This document shows positions 7,908-16,970 of a stretch of 64,000 nucleotides of DNA, one piece after another. This DNA comes from Adlercreutzia muris (GTDB lineage Bacteria; Actinomycetota; Coriobacteriia; Coriobacteriales; Eggerthellaceae): positions 1-64,000 of the forward strand of contig NZ_WAJS01000013.1 of the NCBI RefSeq assembly GCF_008831045.1, written 5' to 3'. Under the pieces are notes generated by a model that was given only the letters and a program-made list of their open reading frames with translations, did not search any database and was not told the DNA's origin. Every line of letters starts with the position of its first letter. Positions within the stretch are counted from its first letter, which is position 1. Position numbers and translations under genes: made by a program.

Positions 7908-8603
7908 CTATTCAGAAACGATGACCCCAAGGCGCCGGGCGAGGGCAGCGGCCTGGTACACGTTCATCTTCGTGCCGTAGATCTCGGCCATGGTGTCCGA
8001 TAGCGACACCCCTTCCAGCTGGCAGGTGGTGAAGTCCAGACCGAGCAGCGCTGTGCGGAAGAAGCTCGTGCCGACGAAGCGGTCGTCGTCGAGCAGGACG
8101 TAGTGCAGCTCCATCTCGGTCATGTCGGCGCCGGAGAAGTCGCAGCGCGTAGCCTCCACGCCCCACCAGCGGCAGCGATTCTGGGCGCTGTAGGCCAGCG
8201 TGCAGTCGGTGAAGGACACCTGCTCTAGGTTCGCCTCCATGAACGATGCGCCGGTCAGCTTGCAGTTCTTGAAGGTGCAGCGGGTGAAGCCGACGTTGTC
8301 GAAGGAGGTGTTGGCGAAGTCGCAGTCCTCGAACGCCGTATCGGTGAACAAGGCGCCGGTGAAGTCGCAGTCGGCCAGGTGACAACTGGCGAATCGGGCA
8401 CCGGCTGCCTCCAGCTCGGAGAACGCTTCGCCGGTTAAGTCGAGGTCGCGCGCGTCGATGGCCTCCAGGGAGGTGTCCGGGCCGCTCAGCAGCTCGTCGG
8501 CCTCCAGGGCGTGCAGCTCTTCGGGAATGGTCGGCAGCACGAGGGTCCGTTGGGCCGCCGCGCGATCGAAGGCGGTCTGCACGGTATCGGAAAGCGTGGC
8601 CAT
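7908..8603 (-). CDS. pentapeptide-repeat protein
   Basis: A 231-residue protein. Residues ~45-200 carry tandem A(D/N)LXX-type pentapeptides (for example CDFTGALFTDTAFEDCDFAN and CTFKNCKLTGASFMEANLEQ), which fold as a right-handed quadrilateral beta-helix. Relatives range from topoisomerase-protecting Qnr-like proteins to proteins of unknown role, so no function is assigned. Of two close ATGs, 8603 is chosen because GAAAGG lies 6 nt before it but directly abuts the ATG at 8609. It is monocistronic and convergent with the transporter gene. A structured inverted-repeat element starts about 100 bp upstream. Confidence 0.82.
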   Translation of the reverse strand: MATLSDTVQTAFDRAAAQRTLVLPTIPEELHALEADELLSGPDTSLEAIDARDLDLTGEAFSELEAAGARFASCHLADCDFTGALFTDTAFEDCDFANTSFDNVGFTRCTFKNCKLTGASFMEANLEQVSFTDCTLAYSAQNRCRWWGVEATRCDFSGADMTEMELHYVLLDDDRFVGTSFFRTALLGLDFTTCQLEGVSLSDTMAEIYGTKMNVYQAAALARRLGVIVSE

Positions 8604-8702
8604 GGGCATCCTTTCGTCGGGGAGGTGCCGCCATTGTACTACGGGTTGCGGAGCCGGTCGGGAGCCTTCGATGGGAGATCGTGCAGTCGCGCTCGAAGCC
8701 CC

Positions 8703-8910
8703 TTTGTATCTGAAGAGCGGAATCTTGTGCAGTAAACGCCGCGAGATAGACATCGTCAAGCTGGGAAGCGCCGAAGAAAAAGCCCCCTGCTGAAGGCTTC
8801 TGAGTCTTCCCAGGTCAGAGTTGCCCGGTAAGGCAACCTGGCAGAGAGCTTCAGTCAAGATATCTACCTCGCGGCGTTTGCTGCACAGAAAACGGTTCTT
8901 CGGAAACAAA
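8703..8910. repeat. ~208-bp structured inverted-repeat element
   Basis: Left arm 8703-8754 and right arm 8859-8910 are imperfect inverted copies. The inner 28 bp (8727-8754 and 8859-8886) match at 25 positions. The ~104-bp centre contains further complementary pairs: CTGGGAAG/CTTCCCAG, AAGCC/GGCTT, and GTTGCC/GGCAAC with a 6-nt loop. Read in opposite directions, both arms encode CSKRRE(I/V)DI with only silent or conservative changes. Possible identities are a MITE-like element, a structured RNA, or remnants of two opposed gene copies. It occupies most of the 413-bp gap 8604-9017. Confidence 0.55.
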
Positions 8911-9017
8911 AATGACCAGTGCGGGAATGGCTGGAATAAGATGACTTGAAAGGTCGCCTGCGGATTCCCTGCCGATGCGGCGGTGGAGGAGGCACCGAGC
9001 GATCCGGTGACGGAAGG

Positions 9018-9953
9018 CTAAGTCTCGGTTATACAGGTTTGTTCGGAAAGCGGGTCCTTCGGGACCCGTTTTTTCTCGTGGGACCGGTTCGAGAGCGCAA
9101 GGCCCGCGATGGTGAGCCCAAGACCCCCGACGATGGGCGCAGTGAGCGGCTCGCCCAGCACGATGACGGAGGCGGTGCCCGTCAGCGCCGGCACGAGATA
9201 GATGTAGGTGCTCGTGACGACGGCTCCCAAATGCTTCACGGCGAAGTTCCAGGTGACGAAGCAGGCGGCCGAGGCACCGAGACCGAGGAACAGCAGGTTT
9301 CCCGTCACGACGGGCTCGGCCAGGGCGGCCAGGGGCGCGGGCCCGGCGACGAGGAGCGCGGGCGCCATGAACAGCAGGCCCCAGCCGAAGATGCGTTTGG
9401 TGGCGTCCAGGGTCTCGTAGCCGTCCTCGGCGATGCGCCCTACGATGATGGAATAGATCGCCCACACGACTGCCGCGGCAAAGGAGAGCCCGCAGCCGAT
9501 GAAGTTGGCCTCGGCGCTGCCGGCGAGGGTCGCCTCGCCGTTGGCGCTGCCGACGAGCACGATGCCGGCCATGGCCAGGGCGAACCCGAGAGCGAAGGGC
9601 GCCGGGGCGGCGGGGCGCGAGCCCCGGGCGAGCATGATGAGGGCGCAGAACAGGGGAGCCGTGGCCGCGATGGCGCCCACGGCGGTGGCGCTCGTGAAGG
9701 TGAGGGCGATGTTCTCGAGCAGGAAGTAGCAGGTCACACCCGCCAGGCCCGCAGCGGCGAATAGGCGCTCGTGGCGGCGGTCGGCCAGGGGCAGACGGCG
9801 GGGACGCAGGCAGCACAGGGCGAGAAAGCCCAGGGTGAAGCGGATGATGAGAATCCACAGCGGCGTGAGGCCGGCGGCGATCAGCACCTTGGTGGCGACG
9901 AAGGTGGTGCTCCACACGAGAATGGTGAACAGGGCGAGCAGATGAGCTTTCAT
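9018..9953 (-). CDS. EamA/DMT-family transporter
   Basis: A 311-residue permease with ten membrane helices in two EamA repeats (first repeat begins LLALFTILVWSTTFVATKVL; second begins FIGCGLSFAAAVVWAIYSII). Its last ~20 residues are charged and follow the final helix. The start ATG overlaps the stop of the AraC-type gene by four bases (ATGA), so the two are translationally coupled. Inference: the AraC-type protein regulates this exporter. It is not closely similar to the other EamA gene at 6655. The substrate is unknown. Confidence 0.88.
   Translation of the reverse strand: MKAHLLALFTILVWSTTFVATKVLIAAGLTPLWILIIRFTLGFLALCCLRPRRLPLADRRHERLFAAAGLAGVTCYFLLENIALTFTSATAVGAIAATAPLFCALIMLARGSRPAAPAPFALGFALAMAGIVLVGSANGEATLAGSAEANFIGCGLSFAAAVVWAIYSIIVGRIAEDGYETLDATKRIFGWGLLFMAPALLVAGPAPLAALAEPVVTGNLLFLGLGASAACFVTWNFAVKHLGAVVTSTYIYLVPALTGTASVIVLGEPLTAPIVGGLGLTIAGLALSNRSHEKKRVPKDPLSEQTCITET
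9051..9074 (+). terminator. plus-strand intrinsic terminator antisense to the transporter 3' end
   Basis: A 7-bp CGGGTCC/GGACCCG stem closed by a UUCG tetraloop is followed by six T residues on the plus strand. This is a textbook intrinsic terminator. It lies inside the end of the minus-strand EamA gene, whose own transcript would lack the U-tail. It therefore implies a plus-strand transcript arriving from the 8.7-9.0 kb region. Confidence 0.55.
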
Positions 9954-10774
9954 AGGTGCGCCTTCTGTCGGCTTGCGATGGGGCCGCTCTTCCCGGTGAC
10001 TGCACGCTGATAGAAGCCGGGGGTGACGCCGAGGCGCTCCTTGAAGGCGCGCGTGAGATGCGCCTGATCGGAAAAGCCGGCCTGGAGGGCCGCGTCGGCG
10101 CAGCTGGCTCCGCGGGCAAGCAGCTCCCGGGCTCGTTCCACGCGCAGCGAGGCCAGGTAGCGCATGGGCGTGAGGCCGAAAGCGGCGGTGAAGGTTCGCA
10201 GGGCGCGGTACTTGTCCAGCCCTGCGGCCTCCGCCAGGGCGTCCAGGCGCACGGTCTGGCCCACATGGTCGCGCAGATAGGCGGCCATGGCATGCGCGGC
10301 CTCGTCGCGGGGCTTGAGATCCGCAGGGGCAGAGAGGTGGTCGATGAGCAGGTAGAGCGCCTCTTCCACGGCCCCCTCGTCAAGAGGGGTCGCGTCCATG
10401 AGCGCGGCGATGTCTTTCATATAGGCTGAGGCCTCGGCGCTCTCCACGATGGGGCCCTCGAGGGGAGGGCAGTCGGGAAAACCCAGAAGGGCCACGCTGT
10501 CGTAGACGAGTGGCACGGGGCCCTTCTGGATGCAGCCATGGGCGTCTCCAGCGTTCAGCGCGAGCAGCTGGCCTGCCTCCAGGCGGTAGGCGTGCCGGTT
10601 GCACTCCATGAGGCGGCAGCCCTCGCGCACCAGGCCGATGACCGGGTAATCGTGGGCATGGGCCGCGAAGGGTCGGTCGAGGCCGGCAAAGCGGCGAAAT
10701 TCCAGCGCGCCGCCGAGGGCGCGCCGTACCGATTCCCGTGCGTGTCTGACATCTTGCTCCATGATGGATGCCAT
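9950..10774 (-). CDS. AraC-family transcriptional regulator
   Basis: A 274-residue regulator. The N-terminal half is a cupin-like ligand-binding domain (HAHDYPVIGLVREG, residues 31-44). The C-terminal ~100 residues hold two helix-turn-helix units typical of AraC (VRLDALAEAAGLDKYRALRT and ADAALQAGFSDQAHLTRAFK, ending LGVTPGFYQR). The ATG at 10774 is the start; upstream in-frame ATGs lack conserved sequence. It is followed with a 4-base overlap by an EamA transporter gene, a pairing often seen with exporters induced by their substrate. Confidence 0.88.
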   Translation of the reverse strand: MASIMEQDVRHARESVRRALGGALEFRRFAGLDRPFAAHAHDYPVIGLVREGCRLMECNRHAYRLEAGQLLALNAGDAHGCIQKGPVPLVYDSVALLGFPDCPPLEGPIVESAEASAYMKDIAALMDATPLDEGAVEEALYLLIDHLSAPADLKPRDEAAHAMAAYLRDHVGQTVRLDALAEAAGLDKYRALRTFTAAFGLTPMRYLASLRVERARELLARGASCADAALQAGFSDQAHLTRAFKERLGVTPGFYQRAVTGKSGPIASRQKAHL

Positions 10775-10963
10775 GGTAATCCTTCTGCACGGGTGCTTCT
10801 TGCATGAAATTGCACTGGTCGAAAGGGGTCGGGGACGGCGGGCGGGGAGACGGCGGGCGCGGTGGTCCCAAAGTTCGGCCGCGCTTGCCGATACGAAACC
10901 AGGGTGGGGCCGCTCTGCTCGGTGGGGTACAATGGAGTTTATCGCGAAAGGAGTGTGGGCACC

Positions 10964-11062
10964 ATGAAGCAGATATGGGACGGTCTCATCGTGGAGCATC
11001 CGATTGCCAGTGTGATAGGGGCGCTACTGGTCGTGGTGCTGACCTGCGGATCCGCTGGCTGA
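10964..11062 (+). CDS. 32-residue putative membrane peptide
   Basis: A short ORF behind a strong AAAGGAG site. It encodes a charged N-terminus (MKQIWDGLIVEHP) and one hydrophobic helix (IASVIGALLVVVLTCG). No family is recognised. It is divergent from the AraC-type gene and lies ~120 bp before tRNA-Val. The good ribosome binding site and clean membrane segment favour a real small protein, but chance cannot be excluded. Confidence 0.4.
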   Translation: MKQIWDGLIVEHPIASVIGALLVVVLTCGSAG

Positions 11063-11182
11063 AAAGCGCGCGGGAGGGCTCGGGGCGCCCGGCGCCCGTG
11101 AGGTTATCGTCGGTATGTTTGCCCTGTCGGCGAACTTGTGGCACAATATTCATTCGCGCGAGTGTCTCGCGCAGCACCAAAG

Positions 11183-11257
11183 GGTCGCGTGGCGCAGCGG
11201 GAGCGCAGGTGCCTTACAAGCACAAGGTCGGGGGTTCAAATCCCTCCGCGACCACCA
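11183..11257 (+). tRNA. tRNA-Val (anticodon TAC)
   Basis: A full cloverleaf is readable. The acceptor stem is GGTCGCG/CGCGACC, the D-arm GCGC/GCGC, the anticodon loop CTTACAA gives TAC (valine, GTA codons), and the T-loop is GGTTCAAATCC. Discriminator A and an encoded CCA end the gene. Confidence 0.95.
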
Positions 11258-11268
11258 GAGGAATCAGG

Positions 11269-11294
11269 AGAGCCCCAGCCATGGGGCTCTTTTC
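11269..11294 (+). terminator. terminator after tRNA-Val
   Basis: An AGAGCCCC/GGGGCTCT hairpin with a 6-nt loop followed by TTTT lies 12 bp after the tRNA. The rest of the gap to the tad operon (to 11496) shows no gene. Confidence 0.75.
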
Positions 11295-11496
11295 ATGTCC
11301 GAGCGCCTCCCGAGAGCGGTTCAGCCGCGACGCTGGGACGGTTTGCGGACGGTCGCCCGCGACGCTGGAGCGCTTTGGGGGCGGTTTCGGGCGATGCGGG
11401 GTCGGTTCGCGGCGGGTATCAAGTGCGAATTTGCCACGTCATTTCTACGGTTTTGGGAATGCATAATGCCGGTGTTTCCAAATGGCGGGAGATGAC

Positions 11497-12300
11497 ATGA
11501 GAATGAGCAAGACAACTATAACGGGCATTGCATGCGGCGTCGTCTGCGCGCTGTGCGTGGGCCTGTACTTGGCAAGCGTTCGAGGCGAGGTCGACGAGGC
11601 CCGGGCTGCGGCCCTCGAGCGCTACGGTGGCGACCAGATAGAAGTGTGCGTCGCGAAGCGGGATTTGGCCGCCGGCGAGGTGGTGGACGGAAACGCCATC
11701 GTCACGAAGCTGTGGGTGGCCGATCTTCTGCCCGACGGCGCCGTGACCGATGCCGCTCAGATCGTGGGGAAGCGTCTGGGGTCGAGCATCGTGAAGGGCG
11801 AGGTCATCACCGTGCGCCGTACCGAGGCTGCGGCTGCCTCCCTGAGCGTTCCCACGGGGAAGGCCGCCATCAGCGTGCCTGCCCGGGCGGTGCAGGCCGT
11901 TGGTGGCTCGGTGGAGGCGGGCATGACCGTCGACGTGTACGCGACGGGGCCGGTGTCCACGACGAAGCTTGTGGCTGGCGCTCTCGTGCTGGCCACAAGC
12001 GCGGCGGCCGAGGGCTCTGCGGCTGCTGCCGAGTGGGTCACCCTGGCTGTCGATCCCGAGCGGGTCCAGGAGATCGTGGCCGCGGCCCAGAATCTCGAAC
12101 TGTACTTCGCCTTGCCGGCCATCGGCGACGATACCGAGGCGACGGCCGCCGATGGCGAGGCCGCGGATCTCGGGGTGCCGGCGGGGCAGGCCGCCCCCGC
12201 TGCCTCAGAGAACGGGGCAAGCGCCGTCGCTGATGATGCGGTGACGGCGGCCTCCTCGGATGGCTCGTCGGCTGGGATCGACGGGGAGGTGGCCCGATGA
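11497..12300 (+). CDS. cpaB: CpaB/RcpC-like SAF-domain pilus assembly protein
   Basis: A 267-residue protein with an N-terminal membrane anchor (residues ~6-24) and a SAF domain (VCVAKRDLAAGEVVDGNAIV) as in CpaB/RcpC of Flp pilus loci. An Ala-rich acidic C-terminal tail follows. CpaB proteins act outside the membrane in pilus assembly, although their exact task in single-membrane bacteria is unclear. The start ATG at 11497 has GGGAGA 5 nt upstream. The stop overlaps the next start by four bases. It is the first gene of the tad operon. Confidence 0.78.
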   Translation: MRMSKTTITGIACGVVCALCVGLYLASVRGEVDEARAAALERYGGDQIEVCVAKRDLAAGEVVDGNAIVTKLWVADLLPDGAVTDAAQIVGKRLGSSIVKGEVITVRRTEAAAASLSVPTGKAAISVPARAVQAVGGSVEAGMTVDVYATGPVSTTKLVAGALVLATSAAAEGSAAAAEWVTLAVDPERVQEIVAAAQNLELYFALPAIGDDTEATAADGEAADLGVPAGQAAPAASENGASAVADDAVTAASSDGSSAGIDGEVAR

Positions 12301-13679
12301 GCGCGCCGCTTTGCATCCTGTGCGCTTGCGGCGCCGACCTTGCCGAGCCTCAGCGCCTGGGTCTGGCGGCGGGAACGTCCCTGGAGGCGCCGTGGCTCAA
12401 GACGTACCGTAGCGCTGCGGAGGCGCGCGCCGCTCTCGGCCGCGAGGATGCCGTGGCGGAGGTCTGGGTCGCATCGAGCGAGGAGGTGCAGGCAGTCAAT
12501 CTCGCCGCGGCCCTTAAGGGCGATCATCCGCAGTATGCGGTGTTCCTCGTGGGTGGCCAATCCGGTTCGACCCGCTCTCGGGCCAACGCCGCAGGACTCG
12601 ACGGAGTGCTGGATCCCGGCGAGTTTGCGGCTCGCTTCGAGGCCGCTGCCCGGAAGGGCGTCGCGCCCGACGGTTCGCAGATGGTTGGGCGGTGCGCGGA
12701 GAGCTGCCACGAGGCCGCCGTTTCGGCCGCTGGGGGAGACGGCGCGCGTCCGGACGGGGGATTCGACGCCTCTGGAGCCACCTCGCGCGGCGGCTCTCCC
12801 TCCGGGGGCGCTCCAGGGCGCCCGACGGGCTTCCTTCTCACCGTGGTGAGCGGCAGCGGTGGGGCCGGCAAGAGCACGGTGGCGGTGCTGGCGGCCCATC
12901 TGGCTGCGCGGCGCGGCCTGCGCACGGCGCTGCTCGACGGCGATCTCCAGTTCGGCGATCTGCACGAGCTGGCCGGCCCGTGCCCGGCGTTGTCCATCGA
13001 GGAGGCTGCGGCCGACCCCGCGGCACTGGCCGCTCTGGCCGACGAGGCCCTTGTGCTCGTCTCGGCCCCGCGCAACCTAGAGCGAGCCGAGGCGGTCGGT
13101 GACCTTTTCGAGACGGTGGTAGCGCAGCTGGCGGCCCGCTTCGATCTGGTGGTTGTCAACACGGGCGGCAGCTGGAGCGATCTCCATGCCCATCTGCTCG
13201 AGCAGAGCGCGGCCTCGGTGTTCCTCGTGGACCAACGGGCGTCCTCGGTGCGGGCCTGCCGCCATGCTCTCGATCTGTGCCTGCGCTGCGGCATCGCCAC
13301 AGGGTCGTTCCTGCTGGCCGTGAACCGCTGCGGCCGCCACGCACCCTTCACGTCCATCGACGTGTCAAGTGCTCTGCACGGTGCCCACGTGGCTGAGCTG
13401 GCCGACGGCGGTCCCGAGGTGGAGGAGCTGCTCGGCGCGGGTCTCGCCTCAACTTTGGCCGCCTCGGGCAACGGACTGTGCGCGAGTGTCGAGGCTATGC
13501 TCGACGAGCTGCTTCCCACGGCGGCCCGCGGTGTTCCGGCCGCGGCCCAGGAGAGCGTCATGGCCCGTTTCGGTCTGGCCAGGTCCCGGGTCCGCGAGCC
13601 GCGGCGCTCGCGGAGGGGCCGTGCTTCCCGCCGGCGCGACGCGGCCGCTCCGGCGGCCTCCGAAGCCGTGAAGCGATAG
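12297..13679 (+). CDS. tadZ: TadZ/CpaE-like pilus-positioning ATPase
   Basis: A 460-residue protein in the MinD/ParA superfamily. The N-terminal ~140 residues look like a receiver-like domain without a clear phospho-acceptor pattern. A linker rich in Gly and Ser follows, then an ATPase domain with a deviant Walker A (GSGGAGKSTVAV, ~184-195) and a LLDGDLQFGDLHEL segment. TadZ/CpaE proteins set the site where the Flp pilus machine assembles. A basic, Arg-rich C-terminus (~residues 425-460) is unusual. Its ATG overlaps the cpaB-like stop, so it is coupled. Confidence 0.83.
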   Translation: MSAPLCILCACGADLAEPQRLGLAAGTSLEAPWLKTYRSAAEARAALGREDAVAEVWVASSEEVQAVNLAAALKGDHPQYAVFLVGGQSGSTRSRANAAGLDGVLDPGEFAARFEAAARKGVAPDGSQMVGRCAESCHEAAVSAAGGDGARPDGGFDASGATSRGGSPSGGAPGRPTGFLLTVVSGSGGAGKSTVAVLAAHLAARRGLRTALLDGDLQFGDLHELAGPCPALSIEEAAADPAALAALADEALVLVSAPRNLERAEAVGDLFETVVAQLAARFDLVVVNTGGSWSDLHAHLLEQSAASVFLVDQRASSVRACRHALDLCLRCGIATGSFLLAVNRCGRHAPFTSIDVSSALHGAHVAELADGGPEVEELLGAGLASTLAASGNGLCASVEAMLDELLPTAARGVPAAAQESVMARFGLARSRVREPRRSRRGRASRRRDAAAPAASEAVKR

Positions 13680-13690
13680 GCGGTGATCCC

Positions 13691-15022
13691 ATGGCATTTC
13701 TTGAAAGGGTCCAATCTATCGAGGAGGCCCAGCGCCGAGAGGACGATGGCCGTGCAGCACGGAGCATGGAGGCTCTGCGGGCCGCCGTCGGTGAGATCGT
13801 GCCCCTGGATCGGGTGGCGGTCATCGTGGGGGAGAGTCCCGAGCGGGCCCGCAACGAGATACGGGCGGCCTGCCGCCGGCTCGCCACGCGGGAGCCCTGG
13901 CGCGACCTCGATGCCGCGGTGTTCCGGGGGCTTGTGGACGGCCTCATCGACACGGTGTTCGGGCTTGGGCCCCTCGACGCTCTCATCCGGGACGAGTCGG
14001 TGACCGAGATCATGGTCAACGGGTCCCGCAGCGTGTTCGTCGAGCGCGACGGCCGCCTGATCCCCTCTGAGGTGTCCTTCGAGAGCGACGAGCAGGTGCG
14101 GGCTCTCATCGATCGCATCCTCGGTCCGCTTGGCCGGCGCATCGACGAATCGTCGCCACTGGTCAGCGCCCGGCTACCCCAAGGCCATCGGGTCCATGCC
14201 GTCGTGCCGCCCTTGTCCATCGACGGCCCCTGCCTCACGATCCGCTCCTTCACGCGTCGGGCCATGACGTTGGGCGACTTGCGCGCTCGTGGCTCTTTCG
14301 ACGGCTCCGTGGAGCGCTTCCTCGTCTGGGCGGTGCTCGCACGGAAGTCCCTGGCGGTGGCCGGCGGCACGGGGAGCGGCAAGACGACGCTGCTGAATGC
14401 CCTGTCCCACCATATTTCCCACGAGGAGCGCGTCATCACCATCGAGGACGCCGCGGAGCTGAAGTTCGATGGTCATCCCCATGTGGTGAGGCTTGAGGCG
14501 CGGCCGCCCAATGCAGAGGGCACGGGTGAGGTCACCATCCGTGAATTGGTGGTCAACGCCCTGCGCATGCGTCCCGATCGCATCATCGTGGGGGAATGCC
14601 GCTCCGAGGAGGCCATCGACATGCTTCAGGCCATGAACACGGGGCACGAGGGTTCGCTCACCACGCTTCATGCGAACTCGCCCCGCGAGGCGGTGGATCG
14701 CCTTGTGACCATGGTGCGCTTCGGGGTCGATCTGCCCCTCGACGCTATCGAGGCCCAGATCGGCAACGCCTTCGATCTCGTGGTGCAGACGGCTCGGCGT
14801 CCCGGCGGCGAGCGATGCGTCTCGGAGATCGCCTCCATGGCCTTCGACTTCGAGCGGCGCCGGTGCATGCTGACGCCGCTCTACCGGCGGGAGGCGGGCC
14901 AGTCTGAGGGCCGCTGGCTTGGCTGGCCGCCCTGGATCGAGGAGCTTGTCTGGACGGGCATTGCCGATAAGAAGGAGGTGAAGGCATGGATCCGCTCACT
15001 GGATATACGGTTGTCGGCGTAG
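13691..15022 (+). CDS. tadA: TadA/CpaF type II/IV secretion ATPase
   Basis: A 443-residue pilus motor ATPase. Visible are the N-terminal domain with [20 protein letters not shown], Walker [16 protein letters not shown] (~222), Walker [12 protein letters not shown] (~294), and [14 protein letters not shown] (~322), which is the family's His-box region. It forms a hexamer on the cytoplasmic face and drives Flp pilin polymerisation with TadB and TadC. The ATG at 13691 follows a GGTGATCCC leader, 11 bp after tadZ. Its end overlaps tadB by 37 bp. Confidence 0.95.
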   Translation: MAFLERVQSIEEAQRREDDGRAARSMEALRAAVGEIVPLDRVAVIVGESPERARNEIRAACRRLATREPWRDLDAAVFRGLVDGLIDTVFGLGPLDALIRDESVTEIMVNGSRSVFVERDGRLIPSEVSFESDEQVRALIDRILGPLGRRIDESSPLVSARLPQGHRVHAVVPPLSIDGPCLTIRSFTRRAMTLGDLRARGSFDGSVERFLVWAVLARKSLAVAGGTGSGKTTLLNALSHHISHEERVITIEDAAELKFDGHPHVVRLEARPPNAEGTGEVTIRELVVNALRMRPDRIIVGECRSEEAIDMLQAMNTGHEGSLTTLHANSPREAVDRLVTMVRFGVDLPLDAIEAQIGNAFDLVVQTARRPGGERCVSEIASMAFDFERRRCMLTPLYRREAGQSEGRWLGWPPWIEELVWTGIADKKEVKAWIRSLDIRLSA

Positions 15023-15963
15023 CAGCCTCGGGTGCGGCGGGATTTCTGCTCGGGCGCGACTGGCTCGGGCGCAGGGATCGGCGCCTGCGGGCCCGGGCGC
15101 TGCTCGCTGCCGACGGCGCGGGGTCTGCTTCGTGGCTGGAATGGCGGCTTCGCCACGGCGTCTTGCCGTTCAGGCCCCTGGCCCGAGGGCTCTTGCGCCA
15201 TGGAGCGCCGGCCCGGTGGGCCGACGGCGCGGTGATCCTCTGCCGAGCCCACGGTATCGACGCTGCGCCAGAGGCGGTGGCATCGTGCGCCTTGGCCTTT
15301 GCCACGGGATCTGTGGTCCTGGGGTGGGTTCTGACCGGTTCCCCGGTTTTCGGGGCGGCCGTGGCCGGAGGCGCCGCCGTCGTTGCGGGCGGTGTCGCCC
15401 GGGCCGATGCCGAACGGCGCCAGAATGCCCTGCGCGACGAGGTGCCCGATGCCCTCCGATCGCTCGGAGTGTGCTTCCGGGCCGGGCTCTCGCTCATGCA
15501 GACCCTGCGGCAGACAGGCACCGAGATGAAGGGCCCGCTGGGGGCACTGTTCCTCTCCTCGGCGCGCATTTTGGAGACCGGCGGCGTGGCAAGCGAGGCC
15601 CTTGCGGTCTTCCGTCGTCGCAGCGACGTGTCCGAGCTGGCCTTCGTGGCCGTCGCCCTCGATGTGCAGCACACTTGTGGTGGCAGCCTCGCCCCGGTGC
15701 TCGACGCCGCTCGGGAATCGGTGGAAGGGGAAATCGAGCTGGCGCGCTCACTGCGGGTCCAGACGGCCCAGGCGAAGCTTTCGGCTCGCATCGTCACGGC
15801 GATGCCCTTCGTGCTCGCCGCGCTGTTCTCCCTCATGAGCCCGGGCTTTTTGGGGCCGTTCGTGGAAAGCGTCCCCGGCATGGCCCTACTGGCCATGGCC
15901 CTGGCCATGCAGGCGGCCGGGGTGCTCATGGTTCAACGGATGCTCGATGTTGACGGGAGGTGA
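14986..15963 (+). CDS. tadB: TadB-like pilus inner-membrane platform protein
   Basis: A 325-residue GspF-superfamily membrane protein. It has a hydrophobic N-terminus, paired helices near residues 100-135 and two C-terminal helices. The conserved cytoplasmic segment (EVPDALRSLGVCFRAGLSLM) is typical of the T2SSF domain in TadB. With TadC it forms the platform on which TadA acts. An AAGGAGGTG site sits just before the ATG, which lies inside the end of tadA. Confidence 0.9.
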   Translation: MDPLTGYTVVGVAASGAAGFLLGRDWLGRRDRRLRARALLAADGAGSASWLEWRLRHGVLPFRPLARGLLRHGAPARWADGAVILCRAHGIDAAPEAVASCALAFATGSVVLGWVLTGSPVFGAAVAGGAAVVAGGVARADAERRQNALRDEVPDALRSLGVCFRAGLSLMQTLRQTGTEMKGPLGALFLSSARILETGGVASEALAVFRRRSDVSELAFVAVALDVQHTCGGSLAPVLDAARESVEGEIELARSLRVQTAQAKLSARIVTAMPFVLAALFSLMSPGFLGPFVESVPGMALLAMALAMQAAGVLMVQRMLDVDGR

Positions 15964-15968
15964 GGTTC

Positions 15969-16907
15969 GTGGATTGGGTCAACGGAGTCTACGGGGCCGG
16001 TGCGCTGCTCTCGGCCGGAGCGGCCGGTTGGTGCCTGTGGCGGTGCGGGTGCGTCTGGCAGCGCCGAGCCCGCCATCGGGCCGCTGTCCGTCCGGACGGC
16101 AGCCAATCTCTGCGTCGCGAGGGGCGGAGGAAGGCCGAGTCCGTGGACGAGCGCATCGTCGCCTATGCGGCCTATCTGTCGCAGCGCATGGACAGCCCGC
16201 TTGCTGTGCCCTGGACGCCGGCGTTCCTGCGCGATCGCCCCAGCACCCAGAGCGCCGCGACTGCCGGCATGGCGGGACGGTTGACCGATGGGGGCTGCTG
16301 GGAGGCCCGGGTGCGGCTGGCCGTCGGGGGCCTGCTGGCAGGATTGCTGGCTGGCGGAGCGATCTCGGTCGAGCTGGGCTGCTGCCTGGCAGCCACCGGA
16401 GCGCTGACGGGGTGGCAGGCGCTGCCCTGGGCCCTGCGCCACCGCGCTCGGTGCCGGGCGGAGGCCATGGAGCGCGATCTCTCCGAGATGCTCGATGTGG
16501 TGGCTCTCGGCATGCGCAGCGGCATGTCCTTCGATCGCAGCCTCGAGCTGTACACGGGGCATTTCAGCACGATGCTCGCCGACGCGCTTGCCGATGCCCA
16601 CCGCCAGTGGTCCTGCGGCCTGGCATCGCGCGACGAGGCCCTGCGCGCCGTCGCCGCCTCCTACGACTCGCCGCTCTTCGAGCGGGTGGTGGAGAACGTC
16701 GTCCGCTCCCTGCGGTTCGGCGCCACGTTGGCTGACAACTTGGAGGACGCGGCGCGGGAGGCCCGCAGCGGGTACAAGGCCCGCAAGCAGGAGCAGGTGG
16801 CGAAGGCCCCGGTGAAGATGATGGTGCCCACGGGCGTACTCATCTTGCCGGCCATGCTCATACTCGTGCTCGGCCCCGTGCTGCTGGAACTGGCGGGAGG
16901 CTTCTGA
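15969..16907 (+). CDS. tadC: TadC-like pilus inner-membrane platform protein
   Basis: A ~312-residue GspF-superfamily protein. The T2SSF core is readable (LSEMLDVVALGMRSGMSFDR, later LRFGATLADNLEDAARE), flanked by hydrophobic helices and a final helix (VLILPAMLILVLGPVLLEL). The likely start is GTG 15969, with GGGAGG 8 nt upstream. A GTG at 15960 overlaps that site and is less likely. It is directly downstream of tadB. Confidence 0.88.
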   Translation: MDWVNGVYGAGALLSAGAAGWCLWRCGCVWQRRARHRAAVRPDGSQSLRREGRRKAESVDERIVAYAAYLSQRMDSPLAVPWTPAFLRDRPSTQSAATAGMAGRLTDGGCWEARVRLAVGGLLAGLLAGGAISVELGCCLAATGALTGWQALPWALRHRARCRAEAMERDLSEMLDVVALGMRSGMSFDRSLELYTGHFSTMLADALADAHRQWSCGLASRDEALRAVAASYDSPLFERVVENVVRSLRFGATLADNLEDAAREARSGYKARKQEQVAKAPVKMMVPTGVLILPAMLILVLGPVLLELAGGF

Positions 16908-16970
16908 TGGGCCCCCGCGACAACAAACGACATGATGGTAAACGACATACCGAGAGAAGGGACATGACCG

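Noticed and set aside
11258-11496. Small plus-strand ORFs after tRNA-Val
   Set aside because: They run through the tRNA and terminator in other frames and have no coding signal.
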